Assembly: GCF_014764405.1 (NCBI RefSeq)
Contig: NZ_CP061725.1
Coordinates: forward strand, 620,001 to 684,000
Origin: Micromonospora craniellae
GTDB lineage: Bacteria > Actinomycetota > Actinomycetes > Mycobacteriales > Micromonosporaceae
DNA length: 64,000 nt
Direction: 5' to 3'
Shown here one piece after another: positions 16,101 through 25,368 of the stretch. Positions within the stretch are counted from its first letter, which is position 1. Each line of letters begins with the position of its first letter. The notes beneath the pieces were generated by a model. It did no database searches. It was given only the letters and a program-made list of their open reading frames with translations, and was not told the origin of the DNA. A program made the position numbers and the translations under genes.

Positions 16101-17149
16101 GGGTGACGGTGCCCCGGGACGCCTGGGCGCCGGCGAAGCTGCCTTCGCACCTGCGGGTCACCTTCCGGGTGCTCGGCGAGGACGACAAGCCGGTCGCCGA
16201 GGGCAAGGACCTGCCGTCCCTGCAACGCCGGCTCAAGGCGGAGGTACGCCAGGTGGTGGCCGCCGCCGCGCCGGACGTGGCGCGGACCGGGCTGGCCGGG
16301 TGGGAGATCGGCGCCCTGCCGCGCACCATCGAGCAGGTCCGGGCCGGGTACGCGGTCACCGCGTACCCGGCGCTGGTGGACGAGGGCGCCACGGTGGGCG
16401 TACGCGTGTTCGACTCGGCGGGTGAGCAGGAGGCCGCGCACTGGGCGGGTACCCGGCGGCTGCTGCGGCTGACCGTGCCGTCACCGGCGAAGTTCCTTCA
16501 GGGGCGGCTGTCCAACGAGGCGAAGCTGGCGTTGTCCCGTAACCCGCACGGCGGGGTGCAGGCGTTGATCGAGGACGCGGCCGGGGCGGCGATCGACAAG
16601 CTGGTCGGCGACGCGGGTGGACCGGCCTGGGACGCCGACGGCTTCGCCGCGCTGCGGGACACCGTGCGGGCGGGGCTGGTGGACACGGTGGTGGAGGTGA
16701 TGGAGCGGGTCCGGGCGGTGCTCACCGCCGCGTACGCGGTGCAGCAGCGGCTCGGCGCGACCAGGAACCTGGCCGTGGTGGCCGCCCTGGCCGACGTCCG
16801 CGCCCAGCTCACCCGGCTGGTGCACGCGGGCTTCATCACCGAGGCCGGGTACGCCCGCCTGCCTGACCTGCTGCGCTACCTGACCGCGATCGAGCGGCGG
16901 ATGGACCGGTTGGCGGCCAACCCGCAGCGGGACAAGCAGCAGCAGGACCGGATCGTGGTGGTCCAGCGGGAGTACGACGAGATGGTCGCGGCGCTGCCGG
17001 TGGCCCGGCGGAACTCGGCGGCCGTGCGGCAGATCCGCTGGATGATCGAGGAGTTGCGGGTGAACATCTTCGCCCAGGCGCTGGGTACCCCGTACCCGGT
17101 CTCCGAGCAGCGGATCTATCGCGCCATGGACGACGCGGAGAACGGCTAG
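13169..17149 (+). CDS. hrpA: ATP-dependent RNA helicase HrpA
   Basis: This 1,326-residue DEAH-box RNA helicase has Walker A GETGSGKT at residues 104-111 and the DEAH box at 201-204. Motif III is SAT, and motif VI is QRKGRCGRTSDGICIRLY. Helicase-associated HA2/OB domains follow, then the long DUF3418-type C-terminus characteristic of HrpA. The length equals that of full-size bacterial HrpA. In E. coli HrpA acts on stalled or colliding ribosomes; the same is inferred here. A TATCCT box lies 10 bp before the ATG. Its stop codon overlaps the convergent LysR stop within the four bases CTAG (17146-17149). Confidence 0.95.
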   Translation: MQNPATTAATDPVREVHRRLSPLMFRDQRRLRRRLDGLRKVRDPQRREETLAEIVGEVAEAEGRLAARRAAVPAVTYPAQLPVSERAADIAAAIRDHQVVIVAGETGSGKTTQLPKICLELGRGVHGLIGHTQPRRLAARTVADRIADELGTQLGDVVGYKVRFTDQVGENSLVKLMTDGILLAELQTDRMLRQYDTLIIDEAHERSLNIDFVLGYLRQLLPRRPDLKVIITSATIETDRFARHFAGPPTEEHPDGAPAPVVEVSGRTYPVEVRHRPLVEIDEGAEDTDEENVRDQVQAIGDAVQELAAEGPGDILVFLSGEREIRDTADALGKLVQNRRSLLGTEILPLYARLSVAEQHRVFAPHSGRRVVLATNVAETSLTVPGIKYVVDPGTARISRYSQRLKVQRLPIEPVSQASANQRKGRCGRTSDGICIRLYDEQDFLARPEFTDPEILRTNLASVILQMTAIGLGDIAGFPFIDPPDRRNITDGVNLLHELGAIDPTETDPARRLTSLGRRLAQLPVDPRLARMVLEGERNGCAVEVMVIAAALSIQDPRERPADRQAQADQAHARFADKESDFVAYLNLWRHLREQQRALSSSAFRRMCKAEYLNYLRVREWQDIVSQLRQVLRTPNSDLPEEIDTPRVHQSLLPGLLSHIGLKDAQKHEYLGARGAKFGLFPGSALFRKPPRWVMAAELVETSRLWGRVNGRIEPEWVEPLAQHLVKRSYSEPHWEKKQAAVMAYEKVTLYGVPLVTSRKITFGRIDPTLSRELFIRHALVEGDWSTHHQFWRDNQRLLAEVEELENRARRRDILVDDETIFQFYDERIPADVVSGRHFDSWWKTARRERPDLLTFTRELLVNAGRGRVDEADFPDSWSADGVSLPVTYTFEPGAPADGVTVDIPLPLLNQVPAESFDWQVPGLREELVIALIRSLPKPVRRNFVPVPDYARAALAAITPGEEPLLDALTRQLRRMTGVTVPRDAWAPAKLPSHLRVTFRVLGEDDKPVAEGKDLPSLQRRLKAEVRQVVAAAAPDVARTGLAGWEIGALPRTIEQVRAGYAVTAYPALVDEGATVGVRVFDSAGEQEAAHWAGTRRLLRLTVPSPAKFLQGRLSNEAKLALSRNPHGGVQALIEDAAGAAIDKLVGDAGGPAWDADGFAALRDTVRAGLVDTVVEVMERVRAVLTAAYAVQQRLGATRNLAVVAALADVRAQLTRLVHAGFITEAGYARLPDLLRYLTAIERRMDRLAANPQRDKQQQDRIVVVQREYDEMVAALPVARRNSAAVRQIRWMIEELRVNIFAQALGTPYPVSEQRIYRAMDDAENG

Positions 17150-18078
17150 GCCAGGGGTTCCACGCCGGGCGGGAGCTGCGCCCCGGCGGTGGCGGTGTGC
17201 ACGTACTCCAGCAGGATGCGGCGGAGTTCGCGGCCGGCGTGGGTGGGCACCACGTCGCGGCGGCGGGCCACCGCGATGGTGCGGCGTACCCCGGGGGGTG
17301 CCAGCCGGGTGACCCGGATACCGGGCCGCCGGGCCAGCACGATGCCGGGGACCAGGGCGACGCCCAGCCCGGCCTCGACGAAGCTGAGGACCGCGTCCAT
17401 CTCGCCGCCGTCGACGGACAGGGTCGGCTCGAACCCGGCGTCGCGGCACGCCTGGAGGGTGGCGTCGCGCAGGTCGTAGCCTTCGCGGAACATCACCAGC
17501 GGCTGGTCGCGCAGGTCGGTGATGCGCAGGTCGCCGCCGGTCGAGGCAGTCGGCAGCGGATCGACGGAGGCGACCACCAGGCTCTCCCGCAGGATCGGGT
17601 CGGCGCGCAGCCCGGGGTCGATGCCCTGGGCCGGCATGATGATCAACGCCAGGTCGAGGTCGCCGCGGAGCAGGTCGCGGACCAGGTCCTGCGATCCGCC
17701 CTCCTCCACCCGCAGGTCGACGGTGGGGTGCGCGTCGCGGAAGAGGCGCAGCACCGGCGGGGCCAGCGAGGTGGCCAGGCTGGGGGTGGCGCCGAGACGT
17801 ACCCGGCCCCGGCGCAGGCCGACCAGCTCCTGCACCTCCCGGGTGGCCGTCTCGACGTCGGCCAGGATCCGCTTGGCCAGCGGCAGCAGCACCTCCCCGG
17901 CGGCGGTAAGGGTGATGTTCCCCCTTACCCGCTCGAACAGCGGGGCGCCGAGGCTGTCCTCCAGGGCGTGAATTTGCTTACTCAACGAGGGCTGGGTTAT
18001 GCCGACGACGTCGGCCGCCTGGGTGAAATGTCGTACTTCTGCCACCGCTACGAAGTACTTCAGCTGATGGAGCTGCAT
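17146..18078 (-). CDS. LysR-family regulator divergent from sdhCAB
   Basis: This 310-residue LysR-type regulator has an N-terminal winged helix-turn-helix (residues 1-60, QLKYFVAVAEVRHFTQAADVVGITQPSLSKQIHALE). A linker helix and a two-lobe LysR substrate domain (about 90-295) follow. The gene is divergent from the succinate dehydrogenase operon with 77 bp between start codons, so control of sdhCAB and of itself is likely. The ATG at 18078 lies 6 bp after TAAGCT on the minus strand, suggesting a leaderless transcript whose -10 box overlaps the inverted repeat at 18083-18097. Confidence 0.9.
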   Translation of the reverse strand: MQLHQLKYFVAVAEVRHFTQAADVVGITQPSLSKQIHALEDSLGAPLFERVRGNITLTAAGEVLLPLAKRILADVETATREVQELVGLRRGRVRLGATPSLATSLAPPVLRLFRDAHPTVDLRVEEGGSQDLVRDLLRGDLDLALIIMPAQGIDPGLRADPILRESLVVASVDPLPTASTGGDLRITDLRDQPLVMFREGYDLRDATLQACRDAGFEPTLSVDGGEMDAVLSFVEAGLGVALVPGIVLARRPGIRVTRLAPPGVRRTIAVARRRDVVPTHAGRELRRILLEYVHTATAGAQLPPGVEPLA

Positions 18079-18082
18079 CTAC

Positions 18083-18097
18083 ATAGCTTATGGCTAT
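18083..18097. promoter_or_regulatory. LysR-type T-N11-A operator
   Basis: ATAGC-TTATG-GCTAT is a perfect 5-bp inverted repeat containing a T-N11-A box, the consensus shape for LysR regulators. It starts 5 bp before the lysR start and lies within a wider pair TGCATC (18074-18079) / GATGCA (18113-18118). Autoregulation and control of sdhC are inferred. Confidence 0.55.
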
Positions 18098-18155
18098 CAA
18101 GACTGCGGTGTCGATGCATTGGACGACTGATCAATGTGCTCCTAGCGTCGGTCGC

Positions 18156-18848
18156 GTGGTAGTCACGACGAGAACGCGGTCGCCCATCCGATCCAATGTC
18201 GGACTGAAGGCCGTCATGGCGGTGACGGGCATCTTCCTGGTGTTCTTCCTCATCGCGCACATGCTGGGCAATCTGAAGGTCTTCGCCGGTGACGCGTCGT
18301 TCAACGGCTACGCGCACTGGCTGCGCGAGATCGGCGGCCCGGTGCTGCCGAACGTCTGGTTCCTCTGGATCATGCGGGTCGGCCTGCTGGTCTCGGTGCT
18401 CGGCCACATCTGGGCGGCCACGGTCCTCGCGCTGCGCGCCCGCACCGCCCGCCCGGTGCGCTACGCCCACCGCAAGAAGGTCCGGGGCAGCTACGCCGCC
18501 CGCACCATGCGCTGGGGCGGCGTGATCATCCTGCTCTTCGTGATCTACCACATCCTGGACCTGACCACCGGCCACCTGAACCCGGTCGGTGACCCGTCCC
18601 GGCCGTACGCCAACGTGGTGGCCAACTTCGCGCCCGCGCGCTGGTACGTCACCCTCTTCTACACGCTGGCGATCGTCGCGCTCGGCTTCCACCTGCGGCA
18701 CGGCATCTTCAGCGCGCTGCGCAGCCTCGGGCAGCAGACCCCCCGTGGCGAGCAGCGGGCCCGCCTGGTGGCGCTGACCTTCGCCGTCGTGCTCTGCGCC
18801 GGCTACCTCCTGGTCCCGTTCGCCGTACTCACCGGATTGGTGTCCTGA
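18156..18848 (+). CDS. sdhC: Succinate dehydrogenase cytochrome b subunit
   Basis: This 230-residue membrane anchor has five predicted helices, of the single-polypeptide b558-type family used with frd-like SdhA/SdhB (as in Bacillus and many actinobacteria). Candidate haem ligands are the His residues in LIAHMLG, VLGHIW, VIYHILD and FHLRHG. It passes electrons between succinate and menaquinone. The GTG at 18156 is chosen over the ATG at 18090 because a TAGCGT -10 box (18143-18148) lies 7 bp before it, implying a leaderless mRNA that would exclude the earlier codon. sdhA starts 2 bp after the stop. Confidence 0.9.
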   Translation: MVVTTRTRSPIRSNVGLKAVMAVTGIFLVFFLIAHMLGNLKVFAGDASFNGYAHWLREIGGPVLPNVWFLWIMRVGLLVSVLGHIWAATVLALRARTARPVRYAHRKKVRGSYAARTMRWGGVIILLFVIYHILDLTTGHLNPVGDPSRPYANVVANFAPARWYVTLFYTLAIVALGFHLRHGIFSALRSLGQQTPRGEQRARLVALTFAVVLCAGYLLVPFAVLTGLVS

Positions 18849-18850
18849 CC

Positions 18851-20784
<1,934 letters not shown>

Positions 20785-20788
<4 letters not shown>

Positions 20789-21546
20789 ACCTGACCCTGC
20801 GCATCTGGCGTCAGTCCGGCCCCCAGGACAAGGGTCGGATGGTGACCTACCAGGTCGAGGACGTCTCCCCGGACATGTCCTTCCTGGAGATGCTCGACGT
20901 CCTCAACGAGCGGCTCATCCTCTCCGGCGAGGAGCCGATCGCCTTCGACCACGACTGCCGCGAGGGCATCTGCGGCATGTGCGGCCTGATGATCAACGGC
21001 GACGCGCACGGACCGCAGCGCGGCACCACCGCCTGCCAGCTGCACATGCGGCAGTTCTCCGACGGCGACACCATCCACATCGAGCCGTGGCGGGCCCGTG
21101 CCTTCCCGGTCATCAAGGACCTGGTGGTCAACCGCAACTCCTTCGACAAGATCATTGCCGCCGGCGGGTTCATCACCGCACCCACCGGCAGCGCCCCGGA
21201 GGCCCACTCGGTCCCGGTGGTCAAGGCCGACGCCGACGCCGCCTTCGAGTCGGCCGCCTGCATCGGCTGCGGCGCCTGCGTGGCCGCCTGCCCGAACGGC
21301 TCCGGCATGCTCTTCACCGCCGCCAAGGTCACCCAGCTCTCGCTGCTCCCCCAGGGCCAGCCCGAGCGGTACACCCGGGTCATCGGCATGGTCGACGCCC
21401 ACGACGAGGCCGGCTTCGGCGGCTGCACCAACGCGGGCGAGTGCACCGTGGTCTGCCCGAAGGGCATACCGCTGACCACCATCGGCCGCCTGAACCGCGA
21501 CTACCTCTCGGCCACCACCAAGCGGAGCGACACCCCCGGCACCTGA
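20785..21546 (+). CDS. sdhB: Succinate dehydrogenase iron-sulfur subunit
   Basis: This 253-residue electron-transfer subunit has the plant-type [2Fe-2S] ligands in DHDCREGICGMCG plus TTACQ. The two-cluster ferredoxin domain shows CIGCGACVAACP and CTNAGECTVVCPKG. It wires SdhA to SdhC. The start GTG at 20785 overlaps the sdhA stop, indicating translational coupling; a longer open frame upstream is only the shadow of sdhA. A strong hairpin follows at 21586-21616. Confidence 0.95.
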
Positions 21547-21585
21547 CCCCCGGCGTCTACCCCCTGGCCATGCCCGCCCAGCTGT

Positions 21586-21616
21586 GCCGATCATGGAGTT
21601 GCGGTCCATGATCGGC
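21586..21616 (+). terminator. Perfect 12-bp hairpin after sdhB
   Basis: GCCGATCATGGA (21586-21597) pairs perfectly with TCCATGATCGGC (21605-21616) around the 7-base loop GTTGCGG. It lies 40 bp after the sdhB stop and is the likely operon terminator. Its core GATCATGGAGT also occurs at 61742, so it may belong to a second dispersed hairpin family. Confidence 0.7.
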
Positions 21617-21720
21617 GTTCCGTCGGCCTAGGGTGTCCGTGACGGATTCCGGGCCGACGGGAGAGGACCATTCGCGAACCGGACGAACCGCGGGCTGGCC
21701 TGGGCCGGATCGCGGCACAG

Positions 21721-22572
21721 GTGAGGACGGCGTACCGGCGCGAGCGCACCCGGGCTGGCGGCGACTGGCAGGCGTACGTGAGTCTCGCCGGTCCGGACGG
21801 CCCGCTGGTCGCGGTGGACGAGTCGGCGGAGCAGCGGGTCGCGGCGTACAGCGTCAACAAGATCGCGGTGGCGGCGGCGGTGCTGGACACGGTCGATCGA
21901 GGTCTGCTCGCCCTCGACCAGCGGGTCGAGGTGACCGCCGAGCTCGCCCGGCCGGGCGGCGACGGCATCTTCGGGCTGGACGGCGCCTACCCCAGCCAGG
22001 TGACGCTGGGGCACGTGCTGGCGAACCTGCTGACCGTCTCCGACGACGCTGCGGTGCGGCTGTGCGCGCTGGTCTGCCCGGCCACCGAGGTCAACCGGAT
22101 CCTGGCGGCGAAGGGCTTCCCGCACACGCAGGTGCGGCCGGTGGGCGACTCACCCCGGTTCCACCTCGGCACCAGTACGGCCCGCGAGACGCACGACCTG
22201 CTGTGGGCGCTCGTCGGCGGCACCCTGCTCTCCCCCGGATCGACGGAGTTCGTGCTGCGGCTGCTGCGCTCGCCGGTGGCGTACACCGACGGTGTCCGAC
22301 GCACGATGTCCTCGGCCGAGCGGGCCCGGATCGCCACCAAGGCCGGCTGGTTCGGCGACGCCCGGCACGAGGCCGGGGTGATCTGCGACACGACCGGGGC
22401 GCCCCGGCTGACGTACGCCTTCTTCGCCGCCGGCCAACCGGGAGCGGACGACTTCGGTGCGACCCACGCCGCCGTGCAGGCCCGGGCCCGGCTGGGCCGA
22501 CGGCTGCTGGACCTGACCGACCGGCTCGCCGCCCGTGAGCCTCACTCGCACCGCCCCGGCAACAGCGGCTGA
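21721..22572 (+). CDS. Class A beta-lactamase-like serine hydrolase
   Basis: This protein is 283 residues from GTG 21721. The catalytic S-x-x-K is YSVNK (Ser44, Lys47), the second motif is SDD in place of SDN (TVSDDAAV), and the third is KAG in KAGWFGD in place of KTG. The fold fits penicillin-recognising enzymes, but no signal peptide is visible, so a periplasm-facing resistance enzyme is not indicated. The coding frame stays open upstream to an ATT at 21670 that is well placed after GGGAGAGG, with a TAGGGT -10 box at 21629-21634; the real protein may start there (300 residues). The substrate is unknown. Confidence 0.75.
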   Translation: MRTAYRRERTRAGGDWQAYVSLAGPDGPLVAVDESAEQRVAAYSVNKIAVAAAVLDTVDRGLLALDQRVEVTAELARPGGDGIFGLDGAYPSQVTLGHVLANLLTVSDDAAVRLCALVCPATEVNRILAAKGFPHTQVRPVGDSPRFHLGTSTARETHDLLWALVGGTLLSPGSTEFVLRLLRSPVAYTDGVRRTMSSAERARIATKAGWFGDARHEAGVICDTTGAPRLTYAFFAAGQPGADDFGATHAAVQARARLGRRLLDLTDRLAAREPHSHRPGNSG

Positions 22573-22625
22573 ACCCGCCGGTGGCCGACTACCGTGGTCT
22601 GCGGGGATCAGCAGAGGGGACAGGC

Positions 22626-23771
22626 ATGCGGACGCCGAAGGAGCAGACGCGCGTCACCGGCCGACGAATCGGTGGTTCGGTGGCGGGTGTGGTCGCGTTG
22701 GCCGGGCTGGCCGGGCTGGCCTGGGCGACCCGGGGCGTACCGGCCGCGCTCGGTGGCCGACTGGCCGGGGCGCGGGCGGAGCGGGCGGCCCGGTCGCCGC
22801 AGTTCCGCGACGGGACGTTCCACAACCGGGCGAGCAGCCGGACGGCGCCCACCCCGGACAGCAACCTGTTCCGCGAGATGATCTTCGGTAAGCAACAGCG
22901 CCGACCCACCGGTGCCGTGCCGCTGGTCCGGCCGGCGCCCGCGCCGGACGTCGACCGGGCCCGCGAGTTGAACCTCGTCTGGTACGGCCACGCCTCCACG
23001 CTGATCGAGATCGAGGGCCGCCGGGTGCTGCTCGACCCGGTCTGGAGCGACAGGTGCTCGCCGTCGGACGCGGTCGGTCCGCGTCGGCTGCACGAGCCCC
23101 CGGTACGCCTCGACGAACTGCCCCAGCTCGACGCGATCCTGATCTCCCACGACCACTACGACCACCTCGACATGGCCACGGTGCGGGAGCTGACCGCCCG
23201 ACAGTCGGCACCGTTCCTGGTGCCGCTCGGGGTCGGCGCGCACCTCGACCGGTGGGGGGTGCCGCCGCACCGGGTGATCGAACTGGACTGGTCGCAGACG
23301 CACCGGATCGCCGACCTGGAGATCACCTGCACCGCCGCGCAGCACTTCTCCGGCCGGGGGCTGCGCCGCAACGGCACCCTGTGGAGCTCCTGGGTGGTCG
23401 CCGGTCGGCAGCGGAAGGTCTACTACACCGGGGACTCCGGCTACTTCGACGGGTACGCCGAGATCGGGGCGGCGTACGGGCCGTTCGACGCGACGCTGGT
23501 GCAGATCGGCGCGTACGACCGGGCCTGGCCGGGGATCCACATGTTCCCGGAGGAGGGCGTCGCCGCCCACCTGGACCTGCGCGGCGGGCTGTTCGTGCCG
23601 GTGCACTGGGCGACGTTCAACCTCGCCATGCACGACTGGTCCGAGCCGGTGAACCGGCTCTGGGCCGAGGCGAAGGCCCGCGACGTGCGGCTGGCCGTGC
23701 CCCGCCCCGGCGAACGGGTCGTGGTCGACGACCCGCCGCCGGTCGATGGCTGGTGGCAGGCGGTCGCCTGA
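22626..23771 (+). CDS. Membrane-anchored metallo-beta-lactamase-fold hydrolase
   Basis: This 381-residue protein has an N-terminal hydrophobic helix (residues 17-37, VAGVVALAGLAGLAWA) that probably anchors it. The zinc site SHDHYDHLD (first His is residue 175) is followed by a His in AAQHFSGRG, an Asp in YYTGDSGYF and a late His in VPVHWATF. The pattern, including the N-terminal NLVWYGHASTLIE, is that of the UlaG / NAPE-phospholipase D-like group, which hydrolyses phosphodiester or lactone bonds. ATG 22626 follows GAGGGGACAGG. The substrate is not predictable. Confidence 0.8.
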   Translation: MRTPKEQTRVTGRRIGGSVAGVVALAGLAGLAWATRGVPAALGGRLAGARAERAARSPQFRDGTFHNRASSRTAPTPDSNLFREMIFGKQQRRPTGAVPLVRPAPAPDVDRARELNLVWYGHASTLIEIEGRRVLLDPVWSDRCSPSDAVGPRRLHEPPVRLDELPQLDAILISHDHYDHLDMATVRELTARQSAPFLVPLGVGAHLDRWGVPPHRVIELDWSQTHRIADLEITCTAAQHFSGRGLRRNGTLWSSWVVAGRQRKVYYTGDSGYFDGYAEIGAAYGPFDATLVQIGAYDRAWPGIHMFPEEGVAAHLDLRGGLFVPVHWATFNLAMHDWSEPVNRLWAEAKARDVRLAVPRPGERVVVDDPPPVDGWWQAVA

Positions 23772-23795
23772 CCCCTCCTTGCATCACCTCACACC

Positions 23796-25307
23796 TCAGA
23801 GGACGAAGGCGTCGGTCCAGAGGGCGCCGGAACGGCCGGAGAGGGCGTCCAGCATCGCCACCGCCTGGCCGTCGGTGAGCTGGGCGACGAAGTCCACGAT
23901 GGCGCGGCCCCGTGCCTTGCCGAGCCGGTCCGGCGTACGCGGGTGCAGCTCCGCCTCGGCCAGCTCCACCAGGTCGTGCAGCCGCCGGGGCAGGCGGGAC
24001 TCCTCCTCCGGGTCGAGCAGCCACTCCAGCAGCGCCTCGACCAGGGTGCCGAGCAGCCGGGCCTGGCCCCGCTGGTGCAGCGCCAGGTCGGGGCGGGCCA
24101 GCACGAAGCGGTGGTGGACGAACTTGAGCACCTGCGCCTCGTGCCACTGCGCCGGGGCCAGCAGCACGTGACCGGAGCGCATCCCGGGCTGCTCGACCAC
24201 GGTGATCGCGTCCACGAATCGGGTGGTCCACCGGGCGGAGAAGCGGGCGACGTACTGCTCCGCCTCGATCGAGCCGTCGAACGGTACCGCCAGCAGGCCC
24301 TCGACCAGCTCCTCCCGGACGTGTTCGACGGCCGCCGCGAAGGCGTCGTCGTCGGCGATCCAGGCGTCCTTGCGGTGCAGTTGGCGGCGCAGCCGCTCGA
24401 TCGCCGAGCCGGGCCGGCGGGCGGAGGTCTGCAACGCCGCGTCGGTGATGGCCCGCAGGCTGCCGCCCTCCCGCTGCCAGGCCATCAGCTCGGCGGCGAC
24501 CGCGCCCTGCTGGAGCACCCCGACCCGATAGAAGTCCTCCACGTCGTGGATGGCGTACGCGATGTCGTCGGCGGTGTCCATCACCGACGCCTCGACGGTC
24601 TGCTGCCAGTCGGCGATCCGTCCGGCGAACGGCGCCCGCGCCTGCCGAAGGTCCTCCAGCTCGGTGCGGTACGCCCCGAACTTCGCCGAGCCGCTGTCCG
24701 GGTCGTCCGGCGGCGGGGTGGCCCCGCGTGGCGGCGGGTCCAGCAGGCGCGGGTGGGGGTCGGGGTGGTCGAGCCGGGTCCACGGGTACTTCAGCATCGC
24801 GGCCCGTACCGCCGCGGTCAGGTCCAGGCCGGTGGTGGCCGCGCCACGGATCTCGGTCGAGGTGACGATCCGGTACGACTGGGCGTTGCCCTCGAAGCCG
24901 TCGGTGAGGCCGAGCCGGTGCCGGGCCAGCCGGTCCAGCACCCGTTCGCCCAGATGCCCGAAGGGCGGGTGGCCGAGGTCGTGGGCGATCGCGGCGGCCT
25001 CCACCACGTCCGGGTCACAGCCGCCCAGCTTCTCCACCAGGTCACGCTGCCACCCGTCGGCGGTGAGCCGTTCGGCGATCGCCCGGGCCACCTGAGCGAC
25101 CTTGAGGCTGTGCGTGAGCCGGTTGTGCACCAGCAGGCCGGAACCGCCGGGGCTGACCACCTGGGTGACGCCACCCAGGCGGGTGAAGAACGGCGAGCCG
25201 ACGATGCGGTCCCGGTCCGCGCGGAACGGGCTGGTCGCGAGGTCGCCGAGGGTCCGTGCGCTGCCGCCGAAGAGGCGTCGGGCGCGCGGCTCCACAGGTG
25301 GTTCCAT
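23796..25307 (-). CDS. dgt: Deoxyguanosinetriphosphate triphosphohydrolase
   Basis: This 503-residue HD-domain dNTPase is predicted to release triphosphate from dGTP and related dNTPs, controlling nucleotide pools. The metal ligands are present: His in NRLTHSLKVAQ, the HD pair in AHDLGHPPFGH, and Asp in MDTADDIAYAIHDVED. EGNAQSYR is a further family motif. The length is typical of Dgt. ATG 25307 is chosen because TACCGT lies just upstream on the minus strand, as for leaderless genes, and because the family start is EPPVEPRARRLFG-like. It is divergent from tex with 61 bp between the start codons. Confidence 0.9.
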   Translation of the reverse strand: MEPPVEPRARRLFGGSARTLGDLATSPFRADRDRIVGSPFFTRLGGVTQVVSPGGSGLLVHNRLTHSLKVAQVARAIAERLTADGWQRDLVEKLGGCDPDVVEAAAIAHDLGHPPFGHLGERVLDRLARHRLGLTDGFEGNAQSYRIVTSTEIRGAATTGLDLTAAVRAAMLKYPWTRLDHPDPHPRLLDPPPRGATPPPDDPDSGSAKFGAYRTELEDLRQARAPFAGRIADWQQTVEASVMDTADDIAYAIHDVEDFYRVGVLQQGAVAAELMAWQREGGSLRAITDAALQTSARRPGSAIERLRRQLHRKDAWIADDDAFAAAVEHVREELVEGLLAVPFDGSIEAEQYVARFSARWTTRFVDAITVVEQPGMRSGHVLLAPAQWHEAQVLKFVHHRFVLARPDLALHQRGQARLLGTLVEALLEWLLDPEEESRLPRRLHDLVELAEAELHPRTPDRLGKARGRAIVDFVAQLTDGQAVAMLDALSGRSGALWTDAFVL

Positions 25308-25368
25308 GATCGCCACGGTAGCCCGGCAGAATGCAACACGGAACCCACACCAGAAGGCGGAGCCCATC

